Assembly (NCBI GenBank): GCA_964654535.1
Contig: CAZZIZ010000166.1
Span: 1-7,457 of the forward strand
Source: CAZZIZ01 sp964654535
GTDB taxonomy: Bacteria; Bacteroidota; Bacteroidia; Chitinophagales; UBA2359
DNA length: 7,457 nt
Direction: 5' to 3'
Shown: positions 1-5,749 of the stretch, in pieces
Layout of the letters: each line of letters starts with the position of its first letter
Position numbering within the stretch: position 1 is the stretch's first letter
Program-made: the position numbers and the translations under genes
The notes under the pieces: model-generated
The model's database searches: none
Seen by the model: only the letters and a program-made list of their open reading frames with translations
Told to the model about the DNA's origin: nothing

Positions 1-57
1 GCAGCGAAAGATGCGAACTCGTGACCTAGCCAAGAAGTGAGTGGGGCACGCCCAAAC
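1..57 (-). repeat. Possible edge of a dispersed intergenic repeat
   Basis: No convincing gene end is visible here: the three plus-strand frames stop at 22-24, 27-29 and 38-40 with unremarkable tails. Read on the minus strand the segment opens with TTTGGGCGTGCCCC (43-56) and runs to a CGCATCTTTCGCTGC-like end at the window edge. From memory, this resembles GGGCGT-starting intergenic repeats scattered through many Bacteroidota genomes. Only one copy is in the window, so repetition cannot be shown here. It could equally be unique spacer, or the last codons of an upstream plus-strand gene. Confidence 0.3.
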
Positions 58-93
58 TAAAATTGTACTCTTCAAAACATTAACTTTAAGACG

Positions 94-1173
94 GTGAACG
101 ATTGGCGGAAATATGATGCGCTGTTTTTGGATTCGGTTTGGCAGACGGAAAAAAGTTTGCGGGATTTGCCTGCGCCTTATGCTGAATGGAAAAAGAAGCT
201 CTATCAGTTTTTGCTGGATTGGTTTGATCCGAGCAATGATTTTATTCTCCAAAAAACGTCTGGGTCGACGGGAAGCCCCAAAAACATTAAGATTCCGAAG
301 GATAAGATGATTAACAGCGCCCTGATGACGGGCCGCTATTTCAACTTAATGAAGGAGCAAAACGCATTGCTTTGTCTCTCTACGGATTACATCGGTGGGA
401 AGATGATGGTGATTCGCGCAATGGTTTGGGGGATGAACTTGATTTGCCTTGAGCCTTCTAATCATTGTTTGGATAAGCTGCAACACTTGGATGAAATCGC
501 TTTTGCGGCGATGGTTCCTTCACAACTTTTTCACTCGCACTTTCATCCGAAGTTTCACAACATAAATAAAGTGATAGTGGGTGGCGCTCCGGTTTCGGAT
601 GATTTGCTATTGCGGATTGCGGATTGTTCGACTGAAGTCTATGCGACCTATGGAATGACCGAAACGGTAAGCCATATCGCACTGCGCAAACTAAACGGCT
701 CGCAGGCCAGCGATGTTTACACGGTCTTGCCGGACATAAAAATCAACTTACAGGAAAACGATTGCCTGGCGATTGATGCGCCCAAGTTAAACGACGAATA
801 CGTATTGACGCGGGACTTGATTGAAATAGTTACCGATGACAGCTTTCGTTACCTCGGTCGCTTGGATAACGTGGTGAACAGTGGTGGGGTGAAGATTATA
901 CCGGAGCAAGTGGAAGAAAAACTACGCGATCTTATAAAAGCTCCATTCATAGTAGGCGGACGTGCCGATGCTGTTTTAGGAGAACATCTTGTCTTGTTGA
1001 TTGAAGCTGAACTGTTGAGTGCGGATGTTCGGGCGGAGATTTTGGCAAATTCCAAAGTTTTACTCAGCAAATACGAAATCCCGAAAGCGGTCGTTGCGCT
1101 ACCAGAGTTTGTTCGTACCGAAACTGGAAAATTAAGACGTCGGGCGACTATAGAACTACTTGATAATCAATAG
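94..1173 (+). CDS. menE: MenE-like o-succinylbenzoate-CoA ligase (AMP-binding enzyme)
   Basis: An adenylate-forming enzyme, most likely the one converting o-succinylbenzoate, ATP and CoA to OSB-CoA in cytoplasmic menaquinone synthesis. The 359 residues carry the family motifs in order: the ATP P-loop TSGSTGSPK (55-63), the VYATYGMTET adenine-binding block (182-191), a TRDLIE block with Asp241, the hinge region GRLDNVVNSGGVKI (255-268), and TETGKLRR near the C terminus with catalytic Lys346. It lacks roughly 80-100 N-terminal residues found in E. coli or Bacillus MenE, which from memory is usual in Bacteroidota. The start is GTG at 94: an in-frame stop lies at 58-60, no ATG falls between, and the next in-frame ATG (residue 72) is past the P-loop. 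There is no strong ribosome binding site. Substrate is inferred from family and length; other men genes are not in the window, so another acyl-CoA ligase is possible. Confidence 0.82.
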   Translation: MNDWRKYDALFLDSVWQTEKSLRDLPAPYAEWKKKLYQFLLDWFDPSNDFILQKTSGSTGSPKNIKIPKDKMINSALMTGRYFNLMKEQNALLCLSTDYIGGKMMVIRAMVWGMNLICLEPSNHCLDKLQHLDEIAFAAMVPSQLFHSHFHPKFHNINKVIVGGAPVSDDLLLRIADCSTEVYATYGMTETVSHIALRKLNGSQASDVYTVLPDIKINLQENDCLAIDAPKLNDEYVLTRDLIEIVTDDSFRYLGRLDNVVNSGGVKIIPEQVEEKLRDLIKAPFIVGGRADAVLGEHLVLLIEAELLSADVRAEILANSKVLLSKYEIPKAVVALPEFVRTETGKLRRRATIELLDNQ

Positions 1174-1182
1174 ACTAGGTTT

Positions 1183-1199
1183 ACGGCGTTTTATGCCGT
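1183..1199 (+). terminator. Weak hairpin after the menE stop codon
   Basis: ACGGCG and TGCCGT pair around a TTTTA loop (six pairs, one G-U), starting 9 bases after the menE stop. No T-run follows on either strand, so it is at best a weak or atypical terminator, or an mRNA 3'-end stabiliser. A stem this short can occur by chance. Confidence 0.22.
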
Positions 1200-1238
1200 G
1201 ACAAACTTGGCACATCTCTTGCCTTAGCTGAGGTATCT

Positions 1239-1245
1239 AAAGAGG
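1239..1245 (+). promoter_or_regulatory. Shine-Dalgarno sequence for the 85-residue protein
   Basis: AAAGAGG lies 6 bases before the ATG at 1252. It is the clearest ribosome binding site in the window, supports this start, and supports the small ORF being a translated gene. Confidence 0.6.
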
Positions 1246-1251
1246 TTTGTT

Positions 1252-1509
1252 ATGAATAGTTTTGATTATTTCTCTAAATTGGAATACATAGATAAATTCC
1301 ACATACTTTGGGAAGAAGGTGTTTTTCTATCTAATTATCAAGGTGAGCGCCATTCGGTCAATCTTTTCTCCCTCGACAACTTCTACGTTGAGGTTTACTA
1401 CAACAATCACAAAGACGAAATTCTTTACATCAACTCTTTTGAGGATACTGAGTTACTAGACAAGTATCTAGATGAGATTTCTGTTGATGCATTGATCTAC
1501 AGTCTTTAG
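1252..1509 (+). CDS. Small conserved-looking protein of unknown function, 85 aa
   Basis: I cannot assign a function. The protein is small, acidic and rich in Phe, Tyr, Asp and Glu, with no signal peptide, membrane helix or cysteine, so it should be a soluble cytoplasmic protein. Its core reads LFSLDNFYVEVYYN (38-51), followed by an ILYINSFEDTELLDKYL stretch; this suggests a beta hairpin then a helix. From memory, short Bacteroidota hypothetical proteins share a similar pattern (aromatic start, L-Y/F-x-L-x-x-F-F/Y-V-E-V-W/Y-Y/F-N, then a short acidic helix), but I cannot name a family. It has a good ribosome binding site and sits 78 bp after menE on the same strand, so it may be co-transcribed or have its own promoter. 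Its stop lies 8 bp from the stop of the convergent phosphorylase gene. Confidence 0.72.
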   Translation: MNSFDYFSKLEYIDKFHILWEEGVFLSNYQGERHSVNLFSLDNFYVEVYYNNHKDEILYINSFEDTELLDKYLDEISVDALIYSL

Positions 1510-1517
1510 GCTTCTGG

Positions 1518-2378
1518 CTACGCTGGAACGCTAATTCTTTCTAAGACTTCCTTTATTAAATTACTAACTGTCTCTGATGGTGTGGTACTGAACGTTCCTT
1601 TGCTTCGGTTTGCAAGCAAGGCGTTGAAGGAAATGGCTTTATGTCCGAGTAGTTTTGCTAGTCCATAAATCCCTGCTGTTTCCATTTCCAAATTGGTACA
1701 GGTTAAACCATTAAAACTTACTGCGCGCAGTTGGTCTAGGTAATTTTCTTTTGCTGGCGTGGCTCTCACGCTCCTACCCTGCGGTCCGTAAAAACCTGGT
1801 GCGGTTACAGTTATTCCTTGCGTTAAGCCTTGTGCGTAGCGGTTTAGTAAGTCCCGGGAAGCTTCGGCGGTATAGGGTATCAAGCCTTCTACGTATTTGG
1901 GTATTTGCTGGAGCAATGCTTCATCGCTCTGATAATTGTAATAATGCATTAGCGCATCTAGGCCGACGGCTTTGGCTGAAACCAGCGTACTATCTACGGC
2001 TAAATTGCCTTGCAAAGCACCGCTGGTGCCTATGCGAATAAACTCTAGTTGTTGTAACTTTTCTTTTACTTGTCTGGTTCGGAAATCGACATTGACTAAG
2101 GCGTCGAGTTCGTTGAAGACGATGTCTATATTGTCGGTGCCGATGCCTGTTGAGATTACCGTGAGCCTTTGTCCTTTGTACAGTCCCGTTTGGGTAAAGA
2201 ATTCTCTTTTGCTCACTTCTAAGTCTATGGAATCGAAATGCTGAGTGACCTTCTTGACTCGGTCGGGGTCGCCGACGGTTATTATTTTATTGGCAATTTG
2301 ACCTGGTTTGAGGTTGAGGTGGTAGACAGAACCATCTTGGTTAAGTATAAGTTCTGATGCTGGAATAATTTTAGACAT
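1518..2378 (-). CDS. udp: Uridine-phosphorylase-like nucleoside phosphorylase
   Basis: A cytoplasmic PNP/UDP-family phosphorylase, expected to split a nucleoside (probably uridine) with phosphate to the base and ribose-1-phosphate for pyrimidine salvage. In 286 residues, positions matching E. coli Udp active-site residues are recognisable: VYHLNL with His20, GDPDR (36-40, phosphate Gly and Arg), REFFT (58-62), STGIGTDN (76-83), RIGTSG (115-120, phosphate Arg and Thr), Q200-G-R202 (the uracil-reading Gln-x-Arg), EMET (231-234, ribose) and Arg258 in LLANRSK. The Gln-x-Arg pair argues for uridine over purine nucleosides. I chose ATG at 2378, not the in-frame ATG at 2510: homology begins here, an AGGA sits 5 bases upstream (2384-2387), and the longer form would add 44 low-quality residues overlapping the divergent gene. 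Exact specificity is inferred. Confidence 0.88.
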   Translation of the reverse strand: MSKIIPASELILNQDGSVYHLNLKPGQIANKIITVGDPDRVKKVTQHFDSIDLEVSKREFFTQTGLYKGQRLTVISTGIGTDNIDIVFNELDALVNVDFRTRQVKEKLQQLEFIRIGTSGALQGNLAVDSTLVSAKAVGLDALMHYYNYQSDEALLQQIPKYVEGLIPYTAEASRDLLNRYAQGLTQGITVTAPGFYGPQGRSVRATPAKENYLDQLRAVSFNGLTCTNLEMETAGIYGLAKLLGHKAISFNALLANRSKGTFSTTPSETVSNLIKEVLERISVPA

Positions 2379-2444
2379 TCGAATCCTGAATTGGTAGTTA
2401 CAAAGTAAACAAGGCGTGCTCAATATTAATATCTTGCTCTCAGA
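2379..2444. promoter_or_regulatory. Divergent intergenic region, probable promoters of both flanking genes
   Basis: This 66-bp spacer separates two head-to-head genes, so it should hold both start regions. It contains imperfect relatives of the Bacteroidota -7 element (TAnnTTTG): TATCTTG at 2430-2436 on the plus strand, only 8 bases before the ATG, and TACTTTG at 2407-2401 on the minus strand, 22 bases before the phosphorylase ATG. Neither has a well-placed upstream TTG element. A perfect 10-bp palindrome, ATATTAATAT, lies at 2423-2432. That promoters are here follows from the layout; the exact boxes are speculative. Confidence 0.3.
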
Positions 2445-3029
2445 ATGAGTCGAATAATTTCTCTTGTTGCTGCTTTTATTTTGCTTGGCTCCGTGTTTAT
2501 TGGTTGCCAAGAAACGGATCCTAGTAAGCGTGTGCCTAAATCACAGCGCGTCGAAGGTGCTAACGTGGGTGCTGCTGCGAAACAAGCTTTACCCGATTCG
2601 GTGATCTTTCCTGCTCCCGTTGGTTTTGTAAATGACTTCTCGAAGGTTTTGACCCAGGACCAGCGCGACACCTTGGAGACGATGATAAGAGCGCATCAAG
2701 AGAGAACGACCAATGAGATTGCCGTGGTTACCATAAAAGATATGGGGCCTTATACAAACATTCATGATTTTTCATTTGACCTAGCAAACGCCTGGGGCGT
2801 GGGCGTAATTGATAAAAACAATGGAGTGGTAATCGTACTGAATGATTCGCTCGGGATGGTGCGAATCAATACGGGTTTAGGGATTGAGCCATTTGTATCT
2901 GACCTTATGATTCAAGAGATTATTGATAAAACAATGATTCCTTTCTTTGCTCAGGGTGCGCTATACGAAGGTTTGAGAGAAGGGACGAAAGCGGTGATAG
3001 GTAAACTAGAATCAATGCCCGCTCAGTAG
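2445..3029 (+). CDS. TPM-domain lipoprotein
   Basis: A 194-residue protein with a lipoprotein-type signal (hydrophobic residues 4-20, then Cys21 in VFIGC), a linker to about residue 58, and a single TPM domain at about 60-188. Recognisable TPM elements are GFVNDFSKVLT (60-70), EIAVVTI (91-97), AWGVGVIDKNNGVVIVLN (116-133) and INTGLGIEPFVSD (141-153). TPM domains (TLP18.3, Psb32, MOLO-1 group) occur in envelope proteins; phosphatase activity is reported for the plant member but the bacterial role is generally unclear. Unlike many bacterial TPM proteins it has no C-terminal membrane helix, so the lipid on Cys21 would be its only anchor. The residues after Cys21 (QETD) are polar and acidic, as in Bacteroidota surface-export signals. 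An in-frame stop at 2427-2429 rules out an earlier start. Its last 18 bases overlap the convergent peptidase gene. No LemA-type partner is adjacent. Confidence 0.85.
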   Translation: MSRIISLVAAFILLGSVFIGCQETDPSKRVPKSQRVEGANVGAAAKQALPDSVIFPAPVGFVNDFSKVLTQDQRDTLETMIRAHQERTTNEIAVVTIKDMGPYTNIHDFSFDLANAWGVGVIDKNNGVVIVLNDSLGMVRINTGLGIEPFVSDLMIQEIIDKTMIPFFAQGALYEGLREGTKAVIGKLESMPAQ

Positions 3030-5129
3030 CTTGAAGACTTTAGACTCTTCAGCGGTACGCACTTCAAGAATATAAACGCCTACCGGCTCTTTCGATAAGT
3101 CAATCTCAAGCGGAAGGTTGTCTTCGTTCATTGTAGGTTGAAAAACCAATCCACCACTAGCATTATAAATACGCAACCCTTCCACTTCGAGTTCTTCTGG
3201 AAAACGTATGAAAGCACCAGTACCAAAACGCGATAAGTCGATTGAGTTTAGTATTTCTATTTCGTTGCTATAATTTTCGTCGAAACAAGGCAGTACAGTT
3301 ACGGTTATGCCGTCGACATAAACTTCGTCGCGTAAATTATCGGTAATGGTTATGGTATAAGTTGTGGTTCGTGGCGGATTTGCTTCTGGGAACAAGGCCT
3401 CTGGATCGCTGAGTCCCAAACTTGGAGACCAAACTATCTGGCTATTAAACAGATTGGAAAGTTTGCCTCCAATAACTGTAGACTCTCCTAAACAAACTTG
3501 AACATCTTCTCCAGCATCTGCCTCGAAATCGATCAAGCCTCTTTTATGAAAGAAACGTGTTAAGACATCAAAGTTCTCACAGTCATTGAGCATTCCATCC
3601 GCGTCCATAATCATAGCTGCAGCCTCTGGCATACCCGTATTGGGCGTGAAGGCAAACATCGCTTGCATTAACAACTGGTCAGTAACGTCTCTACCTAGTT
3701 CCTCCTGAATTTCCATTAAAACGCTACTCCAAATTGGTGCATCCCCATATTGGTTGTCAACTAAATCCATAGGATACTGACTAAATGCAGTTACCGATCG
3801 TCCTGACCAATTTCCAAAATTACCATCCCAGTTAAAAACTCTACCAGACTGAAACTCGCTAATTTCTCGAGAATAAGAGGCGGCAAAATAATCGCAGAGT
3901 CCCTCTTCGATGGCATCGCGTTCTCTGTTCATTGAGGAAGCAGAGTTTTCATTTGCACAAAATGAAAGCGCATGGCCATATTCGTGCACGCAAACGTCAG
4001 CGTCTTCGGCATCGTCGATGCCTCCTGTACCGAACCGTATTTCGTGTCTGCTTGAGTTATATACCGAGTTATCTGGATCGATGCTGGTACCAATCGTTGC
4101 TCGTGCATCGACTTCTAAAGTCTCGAAGTCCGAACACAATGTCGTAAAACCCAATTCATCGAGATGTCTTTTCATACTGGTGATATGGTAGAAAGCACTG
4201 ACTGCTTCGAATCCTGGCTCCGAACGATTAAAGAAGAATTCGCCCGTTTCTGAAGTTGGCGGTGGCGCATTAACATTGGGCGATGGATGGTTGTTATCAA
4301 AATCTACGATTGCCAAGACGTCATTGCGCAACAAATACAGGCCAGTTCCTTCGTCCATACAAGTTTCCAGCGTCACCGTTTTTAACTCTGCATCGAGCTC
4401 GGGCGAAGTCATATCGTTGTTATCTGCGTAGCCCCCGCCGTAACTTACTTCGGCAGAAGTCAATGGATCTGGCGAGAAGACCATTCCCTGAGCTTCGAGT
4501 ATATCGTTTTCGCTGTGCAGTCGAGTCAGTAACTGAGCAAACAATAAGTCACCACTGAGATCAAGTACAAACAGCTGCACGATTCCTTGGTTATCGGTCG
4601 CATTGAGCATAATGGCAACATCGGCTTCTGTAGCCTCGGTATGAAAGACTATTTGCTGAGCTGATCCGTCAAGCGTCATACCAATACTAGCGCAAAAGTT
4701 CCTAGCCATTTCGTCGATATTATTCGACGCACCAATGACTTCTGGAAAATGCTGTTCGATAGAATGGCTGATACTTTTTAAAACGTTCTTTTTAGAAACT
4801 ACTAAATCTACGCTGGCGTTGTAGACGGGCAGTCCGCGATACATTTGCTGAAAGCGGTAATGGTGCGCTGCTGGACTTTCCTTTTGTCTCATTAATACCA
4901 ATGAAGTACCGCTTGCCTTTTGGTCGGCAAAAAAGTCGGATACTATTTCCTTTAGCGATTGTACGTCTAGCGCTTTCACCGGAATATTGGTGGCCACGTA
5001 CGTACTGCGCTTGGTTTTCTGATAATGGTGCACTTGCGTAGCAGGCACCAATTGCTCTCCCTTTTGCGCGTATGTAGTTGCGCAAGAAAGTAAAATGAAC
5101 AAGCAGCAAATGGTTTTTATCAGTTGCAT
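3012..5129 (-). CDS. T9SS-exported M36/M4-like metallopeptidase with Por sorting domain
   Basis: A 705-residue secreted gluzincin-type zinc protease. It has an N-terminal signal peptide (cleavage likely after Ala21 in TTYA-Q; an LLSC lipobox at 13-16 is a less likely alternative), an FTP propeptide-type motif (YRFQQMYRGLPVYN, 91-104) with a PepSY-like propeptide region to about 200, then an M36-like catalytic domain at about 290-535. That domain shows FFFNRSEPGFEAV, DPDNSVYN, FGTGGIDDAEDADV and the zinc motif HEYGH (382-386), with third ligand Glu409 in EGLCD (409-413). A PKD/SprB-like beta domain (about 538-610; AGEDVQVCLGES, WSPSLGLSDP, TTTYTITITD) and a type A T9SS sorting domain (about 625-705, ending GVYILEVRTAEESKVFKLL) follow. 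Tyr461 sits where relatives should have the catalytic His. Product should leave the cell or be held on its surface. It lies 11 bp after yigZ, probably in one operon, and overlaps the TPM gene tail to tail. Confidence 0.88.
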   Translation of the reverse strand: MQLIKTICCLFILLSCATTYAQKGEQLVPATQVHHYQKTKRSTYVATNIPVKALDVQSLKEIVSDFFADQKASGTSLVLMRQKESPAAHHYRFQQMYRGLPVYNASVDLVVSKKNVLKSISHSIEQHFPEVIGASNNIDEMARNFCASIGMTLDGSAQQIVFHTEATEADVAIMLNATDNQGIVQLFVLDLSGDLLFAQLLTRLHSENDILEAQGMVFSPDPLTSAEVSYGGGYADNNDMTSPELDAELKTVTLETCMDEGTGLYLLRNDVLAIVDFDNNHPSPNVNAPPPTSETGEFFFNRSEPGFEAVSAFYHITSMKRHLDELGFTTLCSDFETLEVDARATIGTSIDPDNSVYNSSRHEIRFGTGGIDDAEDADVCVHEYGHALSFCANENSASSMNRERDAIEEGLCDYFAASYSREISEFQSGRVFNWDGNFGNWSGRSVTAFSQYPMDLVDNQYGDAPIWSSVLMEIQEELGRDVTDQLLMQAMFAFTPNTGMPEAAAMIMDADGMLNDCENFDVLTRFFHKRGLIDFEADAGEDVQVCLGESTVIGGKLSNLFNSQIVWSPSLGLSDPEALFPEANPPRTTTYTITITDNLRDEVYVDGITVTVLPCFDENYSNEIEILNSIDLSRFGTGAFIRFPEELEVEGLRIYNASGGLVFQPTMNEDNLPLEIDLSKEPVGVYILEVRTAEESKVFKLLSGH

Positions 5130-5140
5130 ATCTCGGGTGC

Positions 5141-5749
5141 TTAGCGAATATGAAGCAGCTCGTATTTTAGACCGTGGAGTTGCTCCATCTTAGACTCCGC
5201 GTTTTCCTTTTTATTAACGCGAATACTCACTATCAAGATATTACATTCTTCGTACAATTGATCTCGAATTTTCCATTTGTCGGCTTTTACCATTCGCATA
5301 ACCTCATTCATGAGTTCATATTGAAACGACAACTTGAAATAGGCCTCAATTTCTTGCTCAACAATGTCCGCATTTGACAATGCTTCTTGCGCCGCAGTGC
5401 GATAGGCATTAATTAATCCGGGAACACCCAACTTGGTTCCACCCCAATAACGCACAACTATAACGATGACTTTGCTCAATCCTTTCGAATCGATTTGTCC
5501 TAGAATAGGCTTTCCAGCGGTTCCCGACGGTTCGCCGTCGTCGTTGGCTCTGTAGACTTTCTTCTCGACGTCCAAGCGAAAAGCAAAACAATGATGCCCC
5601 GCTTTAGGATGTTCCGTTTTTATTTCCGCAACACGCGCTTTGATATCTTCCTCGGATGATATAGGAAAGGCATAGCCAATGAACTTTGAACCCCTATCGC
5701 GAAACTCGCCGGTCGCCAAGCCTTTTATTGTTTTAAAAGAACTGATCAT
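5141..5749 (-). CDS. yigZ: YigZ/IMPACT-family protein
   Basis: A full-length 202-residue member of the YigZ/UPF0029 family, related to the eukaryotic GCN2 regulator IMPACT; the bacterial role is not well defined, though a link to translation or nucleic-acid binding has been proposed. The N-terminal domain (about 1-130) has the signature motifs GSKFIGYAFPI (20-30), GHHCFAFRLD (51-60), NDDGEPSGTAGKPIL (69-83) and VIVVRYWGGTKLGVPGLINAY (from residue 96). The C-terminal part (about 136-195) fits the small ferredoxin-like DUF1949 domain. The ATG overlaps the stop of the transporter gene upstream (TAATG, sharing base 5749), so translation is probably coupled; the peptidase gene starts 11 bp after its stop. 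Soluble and cytoplasmic: no signal peptide or membrane segment. Confidence 0.92.
   Translation of the reverse strand: MISSFKTIKGLATGEFRDRGSKFIGYAFPISSEEDIKARVAEIKTEHPKAGHHCFAFRLDVEKKVYRANDDGEPSGTAGKPILGQIDSKGLSKVIVIVVRYWGGTKLGVPGLINAYRTAAQEALSNADIVEQEIEAYFKLSFQYELMNEVMRMVKADKWKIRDQLYEECNILIVSIRVNKKENAESKMEQLHGLKYELLHIR

Noticed and set aside
2..40. Possible 3' end of an upstream plus-strand gene (short tail ending TGA at 38-40)
   Set aside because: Only 12 codons, with nothing recognisable such as a MenC C terminus; all three frames stop within 40 bases, so no frame stands out.
2423..2432. Palindrome ATATTAATAT as an operator site
   Set aside because: AT-only 10-bp palindromes are frequent in AT-rich spacers; symmetry does not extend to flanking bases and no regulator gene is nearby.
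2379..2510. In-frame N-terminal extension of the nucleoside phosphorylase from ATG at 2510
   Set aside because: The added 44 residues show no family similarity, overlap the signal-peptide region of the divergent TPM gene, and remove the space for promoters; the ATG at 2378 has an AGGA at the right distance.
2426..2671. 81-residue minus-strand ORF across the start of the TPM gene
   Set aside because: It lies antisense to a well-supported lipoprotein gene, has no recognisable motif, and overlaps the promoter region; it is a frame shadow.
3032..3051. Hairpin TGAAGA/TCTTCA just after the TPM stop codon as a terminator
   Set aside because: Only six mostly A-T pairs with an 8-base loop, no T-run, and it lies inside the coding region of the peptidase; such pairings are common by chance.
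4283..4558. 91-residue plus-strand ORF inside the peptidase gene
   Set aside because: Composition rich in Arg, Cys and His is typical of antisense frames, and the opposite strand encodes a coherent multi-domain protease.
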